From assembly GCA_964354345.1 (NCBI GenBank), contig CAYGZL010000042.1, positions 1 to 12,864 of the forward strand: 12,864 nt of DNA, in the 5' to 3' direction. The stretch is from CAYGZL01 sp964354345 (GTDB lineage Bacteria > Chloroflexota > Anaerolineae > Anaerolineales > UBA4823). This document shows, in pieces, positions 6,539-12,864 of this stretch. The number at the start of each line of letters is the position of its first letter. The stretch's first letter is position 1. The notes beneath the pieces are model-generated. The model saw only the letters and a list, made by a program, of their open reading frames with translations, was not told the DNA's origin and made no database searches. Position numbers and translations under genes: made by a program.

Positions 6539-7501
6539 TTATCGCCGGAAGAAATTGGAGATAAAGAACCACACATTAGCTGGTCGTTCTGCCAACCGGC
6601 GTACGTAATAGGGATACCACTGCGTGCCGTATGGTACGTAGATTCGCACCGGGTAGCCTTCCTGAGCGGCTTGCTCTTGTAAGTCTCGTCGGATACCGTA
6701 GAGCATTTGGAATTCGAGAGATTGCTTGGGTAAACCAATCTTCTGAGCGTAATCTTTTGCGAATGCCAGACGCCTGGGATCATGCGAGGCTATTGCAGGG
6801 ATGGGCGGTATCCGACCATCTGCATGGGCAACGGGTGAACCTGCAGCCAACGCACCCTCCATGAGAATAGCAGTCAGACGGTCAAAATTTGCATCAACAT
6901 CGCTCTTCTTCGGATATGCCACCGTTGCTGGTTCCTTATAGGCGCCCTTGCATAGCCGAATTCGCGTACCGGTGTGTACCAGCTGGCGGATATCAGCCTC
7001 ACTCCGGTACAAGTAGGATTGGATCACCACACCGGTATTATCAAAGCCAGCCTCCTTTTTCATTTGCTGATAAAACCGCAGGGTGATATCCACCCAAGGT
7101 GAGTCTTCCATATCAAGGCGGACAAAAATCCCATGTTGGTTCGCGTAATCCAGAACCTTATGTAAATTCTCTACGCATAAACTTTCATCCAATGCCAGGC
7201 CAATCTGGCTGAGCTTGATCGAAATATTGGCGCGCACTCCAGCTGCTTCGATCGCGTCACACATACCGAGGATATCCTCAGTCGCCCGGCGTGCTTCATC
7301 CGGTGTGGTAGTATGTTCGCCCAGGTGATCTAAGGAGGCTTGAATTCCTTTTTCATTCAACGCTTTTACCACCCGGATGGCGTCTTCCAATTGTTCACCT
7401 GCCACAAAGCGCGAAGCAGCCCGCCAGGCAAATGACCAATGAGTGACCATTTGCCGTGCCCAGTTGGCCTTTGACATATAAATTAAAAATGAACGAAGCA
7501 T
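6539..7501 (-). CDS. Proline dehydrogenase (monofunctional, FAD-dependent)
   Basis: It oxidises proline to 1-pyrroline-5-carboxylate with FAD and passes electrons to the membrane quinone pool, the first step of proline catabolism. The 320 residues hold a single PRODH barrel with no aldehyde dehydrogenase domain. Motifs seen are NISIKLSQIG (92-101), VRLDMED (127-133), VIQSYLYR (159-166), RIRLCKGAYKEP (180-191), ASHDPRR (238-244), EFQMLYGIRRDL (263-274) and RIYVPYGTQWYPYYVRRLAE (286-305), which covers the substrate and FAD contacts of the family. The ATG at 7501 is preferred over the ATG at 7510 because family members start close to this MLRSF sequence and GGGATGG lies upstream; the difference is three codons. 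It is the first gene of the minus-strand operon and is divergent from rpoN, with a 5' leader containing an inverted repeat. Confidence 0.93.
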   Translation of the reverse strand: MLRSFLIYMSKANWARQMVTHWSFAWRAASRFVAGEQLEDAIRVVKALNEKGIQASLDHLGEHTTTPDEARRATEDILGMCDAIEAAGVRANISIKLSQIGLALDESLCVENLHKVLDYANQHGIFVRLDMEDSPWVDITLRFYQQMKKEAGFDNTGVVIQSYLYRSEADIRQLVHTGTRIRLCKGAYKEPATVAYPKKSDVDANFDRLTAILMEGALAAGSPVAHADGRIPPIPAIASHDPRRLAFAKDYAQKIGLPKQSLEFQMLYGIRRDLQEQAAQEGYPVRIYVPYGTQWYPYYVRRLAERPANVWFFISNFFRR

Positions 7502-7521
7502 AGGAACCATCCCATTAATTT

Positions 7522-7552
7522 GCTCTTATCAGTCTTGAAAACCATTAAGAGC
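7522..7552 (-). repeat. Inverted repeat in the proline dehydrogenase leader
   Basis: Two perfect 7-bp arms, GCTCTTA (7522-7528) and TAAGAGC (7546-7552), are separated by 17 bp. The proximal arm ends 20 bp before the ATG at 7501. It could be an operator half-site pair about two helical turns apart, or an mRNA hairpin with a 17-nt loop. Without relatives to compare, neither can be preferred. Confidence 0.4.
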
Positions 7553-7580
7553 GACATCGCAATGATTGTAATTTTGTTTC

Positions 7581-7589
7581 ATTGTAGCA
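7581..7589 (-). promoter_or_regulatory. Extended -10 promoter for the minus-strand operon
   Basis: On the minus strand TGCTACAAT fits an extended -10 element (TGN followed by TACAAT). No consensus -35 lies at 17-18 bp, as is common for extended -10 promoters. Transcription would start near 7574, giving a leader of about 73 nt that contains the inverted repeat at 7522-7552. A second TACAAT at 7565-7570 lacks the TGN extension. Confidence 0.4.
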
Positions 7590-7664
7590 CATACTCCGCT
7601 ACTCGCCCGGCGCGCAAAATCATTTATCACCCTTGACAAATGACACATTTTACCTCGAAGCAAC

Positions 7665-7693
7665 CTGGCATATATCTTGCAACACAGTATAAT
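7665..7693 (+). promoter_or_regulatory. Overlapping sigma-70-type promoter of rpoN
   Basis: A perfect TATAAT (7688-7693) lies 17 bp downstream of CTGGCA (7665-7670), a 4-of-6 match to TTGACA. The -35 hexamer shares its bases with the sigma-54 -24 element, so the two holoenzymes could not bind together. This would supply basal rpoN transcription, and it is the main alternative reading of the sigma-54 match. Confidence 0.5.
7666..7681 (+). promoter_or_regulatory. Sigma-54 (-24/-12) promoter of rpoN
   Basis: TGGCATATATCTTGCA matches the sigma-54 consensus TGGCAC-N5-TTGCW with one mismatch. The invariant -24 GG (7667-7668) and -12 GC (7679-7680) are separated by exactly 10 bp. The predicted start is near 7692, leaving a leader of about 24 nt with the AGGAG ribosome site. 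It lies directly upstream of the gene for sigma-54 itself, which implies autoregulation. The match is seen; activity is inferred. Confidence 0.65.
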
Positions 7694-7704
7694 TAACCTC
7701 ACCC

Positions 7705-7709
7705 AGGAG
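7705..7709 (+). promoter_or_regulatory. Ribosome-binding site that sets the rpoN start
   Basis: AGGAG with 6 nt spacing to the ATG at 7716. The longer reading from a TTG at 7677 would begin inside the -12 promoter element, so it is rejected. Confidence 0.8.
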
Positions 7710-7715
7710 CATCTT

Positions 7716-9137
7716 ATGCTGCTTCAGACACAATCACCTCAGCTTCGCCATCTTACTTCTGCCCATCTGGCTCAAACTATGAGCCTTTTGGAATTAACCT
7801 CAGTGGGTCTGCGACAAAAAATCGAAACCGAACTGGCTGGCAACCCGGCTTTAGAGATCATTGAAGAAAAACGCTGCCCCACCTGCCACCGGTTGTTGTC
7901 CAGCCCGCGTACATGCGTTTTATGCAGCCGGCTCGAACAACAGGAAGATAGCCGCCCGATCGTTTTCATCTCCCCCAGCTCTGATTTCTTGTCGCCCACC
8001 TCCAATAATCTCGCTGATCATATCCCTCAGGAGGAATTGACAGCCGCGATTGAGGATTTACCCAGCTATGTTCTACGCCAAATCGCGCCTGAATTAAACA
8101 TAGAGGACCGCTCTCTCGCTGCTCATATCCTGACCAGCCTCGACGATGATGGTCTCCTGACTGTTCCACTGCTCGAAATTGCCCGCTATCACCATGTCAC
8201 CTTATCTCACCTGGAAAAGGTACTCCGTTTGATTCAGCATGCTGACCCGCTTGGAGTTGGCAGCCTGTCACCCCAGCAGGCTTTGATTATTCAACTCGAA
8301 GTGTTATCAGAAACATATCCGGTGCCTCCGTTGGCCAGGCGGGTGGTTCAAGAGGGGATGGAATTATTGAGTCGCCGGGCTTATGCGGATTTAAGTCAAA
8401 TATTAGGTACAACAATTACAGAAATCCAGAGGATCGCCCAATTCATTAGCGCGAATTTAAACCCCTACCCGGCACGTTCACATTGGGGTGAGTTCCAAAA
8501 ATCCTCCCGTTCACCTGATACCTATTATGAACCGGATATCATTATTTCTCGCCTTTACCCAACTACCGATACTCCTCTGGTGGTTGAAATTGTGTCACCC
8601 TATGCCGGCGCTCTACGGGTCAATCCATTATTCCGTGCTTCCTTAGCGATGGCTCCGGCTGACAAGCTGTCTGAGTGGCAATCCGATCTCGAACAAGCCA
8701 GCTTGCTGGTTAAATGTTTACAACAGCGCGACCATTCACTGGTACGCTTGATGGAATTACTGGTGGTCATTCAACGCCAATTTATATTGCTGGGTGATGC
8801 CTCCCTGCAACCTGTCACTCGCGCCGCGTTGGCAGATGAATTAGATGTACACGAGTCAACAATCTCCCGCGCAGTCGCCAATAAAGCAGTACAATTACCC
8901 AATAAACGCATCATCCCCTTAGCCAGGTTTTTTGATCGCAGCCTGCATATTCGTGCAGCGTTACGCCTGATCGTTGCTAAGGAAAACCGGCCATTAAGTG
9001 ATATGGAGATCGCAGACATGTTGGAGCGTCAAGGATTTGAGGTAGCCCGACGAACCGTTGCAAAGTATCGCGCCATAGAAGGGATTCTGCCAGCGCGTTA
9101 TCGCCAAATCACACCGCCTGTTCCAGGATACGCATGA
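7716..9137 (+). CDS. rpoN: RNA polymerase sigma-54 factor with a zinc-ribbon-like insertion
   Basis: It directs RNA polymerase to -24/-12 promoters and needs an AAA+ activator to open them. The 473-residue length is normal. Region I is present (LAQTMSLLELTSVGLRQKI, 18-36, then NPALEI, 43-48), which contacts the activator. The core-binding region spans about 110-310. The helix-turn-helix for the -12 element is at about 366-391 (ALADELDVHESTISRAVANK), and the RpoN box ARRTVAKYR at 444-452 contacts the -24 element. Unusual is a CPTC-x9-CVLC motif at 54-70 (Cys 54, 57, 67, 70), right after region I where region II is usually acidic or absent; it could bind zinc. The start ATG has AGGAG at 6 nt. 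The stop overlaps the kinase start as ATGA, so the two are coupled. Family assignment is secure; zinc binding is inference. Confidence 0.96.
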   Translation: MLLQTQSPQLRHLTSAHLAQTMSLLELTSVGLRQKIETELAGNPALEIIEEKRCPTCHRLLSSPRTCVLCSRLEQQEDSRPIVFISPSSDFLSPTSNNLADHIPQEELTAAIEDLPSYVLRQIAPELNIEDRSLAAHILTSLDDDGLLTVPLLEIARYHHVTLSHLEKVLRLIQHADPLGVGSLSPQQALIIQLEVLSETYPVPPLARRVVQEGMELLSRRAYADLSQILGTTITEIQRIAQFISANLNPYPARSHWGEFQKSSRSPDTYYEPDIIISRLYPTTDTPLVVEIVSPYAGALRVNPLFRASLAMAPADKLSEWQSDLEQASLLVKCLQQRDHSLVRLMELLVVIQRQFILLGDASLQPVTRAALADELDVHESTISRAVANKAVQLPNKRIIPLARFFDRSLHIRAALRLIVAKENRPLSDMEIADMLERQGFEVARRTVAKYRAIEGILPARYRQITPPVPGYA

Positions 9138-11140
9138 GTCAGGTATCACAATTCTCCTTGAAAAAATTGGGTTGGCGTTCTGACCGCTTCACAAATTTAA
9201 CCGATTTATTTGAAATATTGCCATTCGCGGCTTTGCTGGTCGACGCTCATAAAGGACGCGTATTGGCAGCCAGCCAAATGGCGGTCAATTTATGTCAACG
9301 CAACCTGGAAGAGTTGCTTCATCTCGATATTCAGAAAATTTTACCCGATTGGAAGGTATTGGTTGTCCAATCCGATGAAATAACCGGGAGTTCTGCAATG
9401 GTATCGGATCGGCATTATCTTGAGTCAGAAATGACCACCGAACTCAACTTCCCGGGTAAAACCACCCTACCCATTAAAATAATCTTAAAACCCTTGCCAG
9501 GCCTGGATAATCAGATCCTGGTGGTGCTCAACCCCTCTACGAAGGATTCCACGCGCTCGAACACTGGTGTTCCTGGCATCTCTCAAGATGTCTTGAGCGA
9601 TCTGTCGCTGGCTATCCAACAGACCGATTTGGCGAATGCTTTGCAGGCGCTGCTCCAAGCTGGTCAGGTAATGACCCAATCCAATTTTCTCGCCATTTAC
9701 ACCATTGCTGAAAAACAACCTGTACTTCAACGAATTACTGTCATTGGAAATACATCACAAATTCCAGGCGAGTTACCCTTGAGTGAATTACGCTCGTTAC
9801 AAACTCCCCAATTATGGCTTCCAGGAAGCCGTTCGACGGTTAGTCTTCATCGCACGGCACGGGGGATGAATTTCAAGTACATGGTGTCTACACCCTTGGG
9901 TCAATCAGAAGCCATGATTGGTTTGCTGATCTTCGCTGGTTCACAATCCGATGCACCTAAAGCTCACTTATTATCCGTTGTCACTTTTTTCGGTGCGCTG
10001 ATCACTCAGCTTATCAGGACTCATAGCCTGGAAGGTGCTCACCAGGAGCAGCTTAATGAGATCAATCTCAGTTTGCGTCTTACAGAATATATCCTTAATA
10101 ACACTCAGGAAGGCTGGTTTCACCTGACGCCGCAATTGAAAATCGAAAACCTTAATCGACCCGCCGTGTCCATCCTGGGATATTCCCGTAGGGAAGTACT
10201 CGGCCATCCAATCGATCGGGTGTTAATCGGAAGCGAGATTCTGTTATCCGCCATTCATACCGTACTGGTTGGCAGACAAACACAAGTTTTGAATAACATA
10301 AAGCTCTACCGCCGCAATGGCTCGGTATTCTCAGCCAGAGTCCGCCTTTTACCGTTATCTGAAACGGATCTGGAACGGAAAGAACACCTGAGCGGGATCT
10401 CGTTGCTTTTTCAAGATATAAGCGATGCGGAACAAAGCCAGGAACAAATTCAACAGCTCGAACAACGGGCAATGCTTGGCAATATAATCGCCGTCTTTGC
10501 CCATGAAGTACGTAATCCAATTAATAATATTAGCACCGGTCTGGAACTGCTTGCCTATAACCTGCCAACGGATGACCCCAATCAAGAAACGATCCGGCGG
10601 ATGCTGCAGGATTGCGACCGGTTGAGTGAATTAATGAAATCAGTATTGGCTTATACCAAGCCAGCTGAGTATAAGATGGAAAAGCTTGAACTAAGTTTAC
10701 TAATCCAAAGGTTGGTGGAACGGTTAAAATCCCGCCTGGATCGCGTCCAGGTAAAATATACTATACAACTTGAGCCCGAGCTGCCCCCGGTAATGGGCAA
10801 TGCCCAGGCGTTGGAACAAGTTTTCAATAACCTGATCAACAATGCAATTCAGGCAATGAGCGAATCGGGTGGACACCTGGCGATCAAAGTACAACATCTC
10901 CATTCACCCACCGAAACGGGTCGCGATCAACTTCAAATCAGTATTGCGGATACCGGTCCAGGAATTCCACCGGAAATCCAGGAGAAAATATTTAAAGAAT
11001 TTTATTCCACCCGCCTGGAAGGCACCGGATTGGGATTAACGATCGCAAAACGCATCGTCACACTCCACCAGGGCACAATACACTTCGAGAGTTTTCCTGG
11101 CGGTACAGTTTTCCGCGTAAACCTCCCGGTCGCCGAGTAG
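9134..11140 (+). CDS. Soluble PAS-GAF-PAS sensor histidine kinase (NtrB/AtoS-like)
   Basis: A 668-residue cytoplasmic sensor kinase with no membrane segment. Domains in order: an N-terminal PAS-like domain (about 22-135), a GAF-like domain (150-298), a second PAS (312-432), a short coiled linker (432-447), the HisKA dimer with phospho-accepting His457 in FAHEVRNPINNI, and the HATPase domain with N box (LEQVFNNLINNAIQAM, 560-575), G1 DTGPGIP (606-612), F box (620-625) and G2 GTGLGL (630-635). It would phosphorylate the response regulator encoded 26 bp downstream in response to a small ligand, redox state or energy signal bound by the PAS/GAF part; the signal cannot be read from sequence. The ATG at 9134 overlaps the rpoN stop by 4 bp, so rpoN and the kinase are probably made in fixed ratio. 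The closest functional class is the NtrB/HydH/AtoS type that partners with NtrC-family activators. Confidence 0.93.
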   Translation: MSQVSQFSLKKLGWRSDRFTNLTDLFEILPFAALLVDAHKGRVLAASQMAVNLCQRNLEELLHLDIQKILPDWKVLVVQSDEITGSSAMVSDRHYLESEMTTELNFPGKTTLPIKIILKPLPGLDNQILVVLNPSTKDSTRSNTGVPGISQDVLSDLSLAIQQTDLANALQALLQAGQVMTQSNFLAIYTIAEKQPVLQRITVIGNTSQIPGELPLSELRSLQTPQLWLPGSRSTVSLHRTARGMNFKYMVSTPLGQSEAMIGLLIFAGSQSDAPKAHLLSVVTFFGALITQLIRTHSLEGAHQEQLNEINLSLRLTEYILNNTQEGWFHLTPQLKIENLNRPAVSILGYSRREVLGHPIDRVLIGSEILLSAIHTVLVGRQTQVLNNIKLYRRNGSVFSARVRLLPLSETDLERKEHLSGISLLFQDISDAEQSQEQIQQLEQRAMLGNIIAVFAHEVRNPINNISTGLELLAYNLPTDDPNQETIRRMLQDCDRLSELMKSVLAYTKPAEYKMEKLELSLLIQRLVERLKSRLDRVQVKYTIQLEPELPPVMGNAQALEQVFNNLINNAIQAMSESGGHLAIKVQHLHSPTETGRDQLQISIADTGPGIPPEIQEKIFKEFYSTRLEGTGLGLTIAKRIVTLHQGTIHFESFPGGTVFRVNLPVAE

Positions 11141-11166
11141 GTGTCAGTCGATTGCACAGAGTTAAT

Positions 11167-12348
11167 ATGAGCGCCACAATTTTACTTGTCGACGATGAAG
11201 AGAACTTTCGGCAAAATATCACTCCTCTCCTGATCGCGAAAGGGTATGAAGTTATTGATGTGGCCACGCTTGGCGAGGCACGTATTCAAATCCAACTGGG
11301 GAAAGCGGATGTTATCCTACTCGATGTGAACTTACCCGATGGTTATGGGACTAAGCTGCTCGAAGAAACTGCCCAATTGCCCATGCGACCGCCGATTATT
11401 TTATTTACCGGCTATGGAAATATAGAGGATGCTGTAGAAGCCATGAAAAATGGCGCGCATGATTTTCTCACAAAACCGATTAAGATCGACCAGTTAGAAA
11501 AATCACTCCAACGAGCGATTGAAATCGTTGGCATGCGCCGAGAGCTGAATCATTTGCGCCAGGAGCGCCAGGAAAAGTTTGATTTCGTGGTTGGTCAGAA
11601 TCCCAAGATGAAATTGCTGCTCAACCAGGCTGCACGTGCCGCCAGCATATCCGTATCAGTTTTAATTACAGGCGAAACAGGTACCGGTAAAGAAGTGTTA
11701 GCGAATGCCATCCATCGCATGGGACCGCGGGTGAATAAACCCTTTATTGCGATCAACTGTGCTGCTATTCAAAGTACGATTCTTGAATCTGAGCTATTTG
11801 GTTACGAGGCTGGCGCGTTTACAGGCGCTGAAAAACGGAAACCAGGGCTAATGGAAATAGCCGATGGTGGCATATTATTTCTTGATGAGATCTCTTCCAT
11901 GCCAGTGGATATGCAAGCCAAACTCTTGAGGGTGATTGATGAACACGCCTTTCGCCGGGTAGGCGGGACCCATTTAATCAAAGTAGATGTGCAAATCCTG
12001 GCGGCATCAAATCGCCACCTGCCGACTTTGATCGCTGAAAACCGGTTTCGCGAAGATCTCTATTATCGCCTTAAAGTAGTCGACCTGCACCTCCCACCCC
12101 TCCGAGAGCGAAAAGAGGATATTCCTGAACTGGTCGGGCTATTTATACGGAAAAATAATCAACACATGGGGTTGAACATCACCGACATGACCCCTCGGGC
12201 GATGCAAGCGTTGATGAACCATTCCTGGCCTGGCAACATCCGCGAATTGTGCAATATTATCGAACGGGCAATGCTGTTTTGTGACGAAGCCTGTATTGAC
12301 CTCCCCCACCTGCCGTCCGAATTTAACCCCTCTCAGGCTCACGATTAA
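11167..12348 (+). CDS. NtrC-family sigma-54 activator lacking the DNA-binding domain
   Basis: A 393-residue response regulator and sigma-54 activator. The receiver (1-120) has the acidic pair Asp9/Asp10, phospho-acceptor Asp53 and Lys103. The AAA+ domain (about 140-385) has Walker A GETGTGKE (169-176), the sigma-54-contacting GAFTGA loop (216-221), Walker B GGILFLDE (234-241), and the WPGNIREL sensor II segment (354-361). The protein ends 33 residues after this (SQAHD), where NtrC and its relatives continue with a Fis-type helix-turn-helix of some 60-80 residues. No other forward frame past 12330 encodes one, so this is not a simple frameshift. Known relatives without that domain include H. 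pylori FlgR and the chlamydial CtcC. It would activate from solution. The ATG at 11167, with a weak AGAG at 5 nt, is preferred over TTG at 11152 because the receiver begins right after it (SATILLVDDE). It lies 26 bp after the kinase gene. Confidence 0.94.
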   Translation: MSATILLVDDEENFRQNITPLLIAKGYEVIDVATLGEARIQIQLGKADVILLDVNLPDGYGTKLLEETAQLPMRPPIILFTGYGNIEDAVEAMKNGAHDFLTKPIKIDQLEKSLQRAIEIVGMRRELNHLRQERQEKFDFVVGQNPKMKLLLNQAARAASISVSVLITGETGTGKEVLANAIHRMGPRVNKPFIAINCAAIQSTILESELFGYEAGAFTGAEKRKPGLMEIADGGILFLDEISSMPVDMQAKLLRVIDEHAFRRVGGTHLIKVDVQILAASNRHLPTLIAENRFREDLYYRLKVVDLHLPPLRERKEDIPELVGLFIRKNNQHMGLNITDMTPRAMQALMNHSWPGNIRELCNIIERAMLFCDEACIDLPHLPSEFNPSQAHD

Positions 12349-12864
12349 CGACTATACCAAACTAAATATGAATCCTTGACGCAAAAGGGCGGATCTTGAT
12401 TCCGAACGCAAACCTGGTAAGGGAAAATCGTGCCATTCAGGGCGATGATTGCTGGTAATAACAGGTGTGTTTTCCCATCCTTACCTGTCGGAGGAAAGAT
12501 TAATGCCTGGTTCATTCCCATATCTAAGGCAAGCGTTAGTTCCAAATCAACTCCCGCTAATACCCGATTGGAGTCTAGCACCAACGCCCATATTTCTTGT
12601 TGTCCTCCCGAACCGATTACCTGCTGCGTCTGCCAGGTGAGAATCGTTAATTCATCGCTGGTCTGATTTGTTTCTTTCCATGCATTTTCGGTTACATAGA
12701 ATTGCTCTCGATAAATGTAACCTAAAGGATCAGGATAGACACGACGGACTTCAGAAGATATTGCATCGGCCAGCAGGCAGATGCGAACAAAACATTGGCG
12801 AATGGTGTGTTGGGTGGTTTGTGTTTTCGAGGTAACCGGTTCCCCAAAAATAATATATCCGCCA
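12345..12864 (-). CDS. Unrecognised protein, C-terminal 172 codons (cut by window edge)
   Basis: The minus strand is open from the right edge to a TAA at 12347-12345, in one frame with no internal stop and no obvious start, so this is the 3' part of a gene beginning beyond the window. I do not recognise the family. The visible part is mixed alpha/beta with many Gln and Thr, a segment RRVYPDPLGYIYREQFYV (residues 40-57 of the visible part), a hydrophobic stretch THLLLPAIIALNGTIFPY and a late cysteine pair (Cys152 and Cys161 of the visible part) around NQDPPF. Two more cysteines lie near residues 24 and 29. The spaced cysteines and the extended, polar composition would suit an extracytoplasmic protein, but no signal region is visible. 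Its stop codon overlaps that of the sigma-54 activator gene by 3 bases, tail to tail. Confidence 0.7.
   Translation of the reverse strand, partial: GGYIIFGEPVTSKTQTTQHTIRQCFVRICLLADAISSEVRRVYPDPLGYIYREQFYVTENAWKETNQTSDELTILTWQTQQVIGSGGQQEIWALVLDSNRVLAGVDLELTLALDMGMNQALIFPPTGKDGKTHLLLPAIIALNGTIFPYQVCVRNQDPPFCVKDSYLVWYSR

Noticed and set aside
6156..6572. Rhodanese ending at the TGA (117 residues from ATG 6509, or longer from an upstream alternative start)
   Set aside because: It would lack the catalytic residue and the second half of the fold, while the same frame continues with conserved rhodanese sequence to a TAG. The alternative start at 6572 also overlaps the proline dehydrogenase gene, and AAGGAG supports ATG 6509.
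7633..7661. TTGACA at 7633-7638 as a -35 box for rpoN
   Set aside because: No -10-like hexamer lies 16-18 bp downstream.
7677..7715. Upstream TTG start for rpoN
   Set aside because: It lies inside the -12 promoter element, and AGGAG is well placed for the ATG at 7716.
12330..12420. Frameshifted helix-turn-helix for the sigma-54 activator
   Set aside because: The other two forward frames reach stops within a few codons and show no Fis-like sequence.
12430..12666. Plus-strand open frames downstream of the activator
   Set aside because: The minus strand is open across the whole 520 bases to the edge and better explains the region; the plus frames are short and lack family features.

Overview
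The window is about 12.9 kb of very compact bacterial chromosome: one partial gene at each edge, ten complete genes, and only two real intergenic regions (224-286 and 7502-7715). Base composition is balanced. The gene set suggests an anaerobic or facultative bacterium, possibly Chloroflexota/Anaerolineae-like: a MoeA fused to a periplasmic-binding-type domain beside a second MoeA, a membrane-anchored rhodanese, a monofunctional proline dehydrogenase, and a sigma-54 locus. This taxonomic guess rests on gene content and protein style only. No RNA genes, insertion sequences, CRISPR arrays or integration sites were seen.

Layout. (1) The 5' end of ruvB (minus strand) runs off the left edge and is divergent from upp (uracil salvage, plus strand) over a 63-bp region with two face-to-face -10 elements. 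(2) Seven minus-strand genes between 7501 and 915 form one apparent operon, transcribed right to left: proline dehydrogenase, membrane-anchored rhodanese, DinB-like protein, UbiA-family prenyltransferase, MoeA, MoeA fused to a PBP-like domain, and a Bcp-type peroxiredoxin. Gaps are 29 bp or less, and the last three genes overlap. (3) From 7716 a plus-strand operon encodes RpoN (sigma-54), a soluble PAS-GAF-PAS histidine kinase (ATGA overlap with rpoN) and an NtrC-family sigma-54 activator. (4) The right edge holds the C-terminal 172 codons of an unrecognised minus-strand gene whose stop overlaps that of the activator.

Two points stand out. First, the rhodanese has an in-frame UGA at codon 118, exactly where the catalytic cysteine should be. 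The frame continues through a complete, conserved C-terminal half, and a hairpin with bacterial SECIS-like geometry starts 16 nt after the UGA. TGA is used as a normal stop by neighbouring genes. The best reading is a selenocysteine-containing rhodanese with a CxU active site. Second, the sigma-54 locus looks like a self-contained switch. The promoter of rpoN carries a -24/-12 element with exact GG-N10-GC spacing, overlapped by a sigma-70-type promoter. The activator keeps REC, Walker and GAFTGA motifs but has no C-terminal DNA-binding domain, and the RpoN carries a CxxC-x9-CxxC zinc-ribbon-like insertion after region I.

How the genes may work together (inference): the large operon mixes electron transfer to quinones (proline dehydrogenase, a prenyltransferase that may make the quinone), molybdenum or tungsten cofactor maturation (two MoeA paralogues) and thiol/selenol redox chemistry (rhodanese, peroxiredoxin). 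The divergent sigma-54 cassette would sense a cytoplasmic signal through PAS/GAF domains and activate sigma-54 promoters, its own included.
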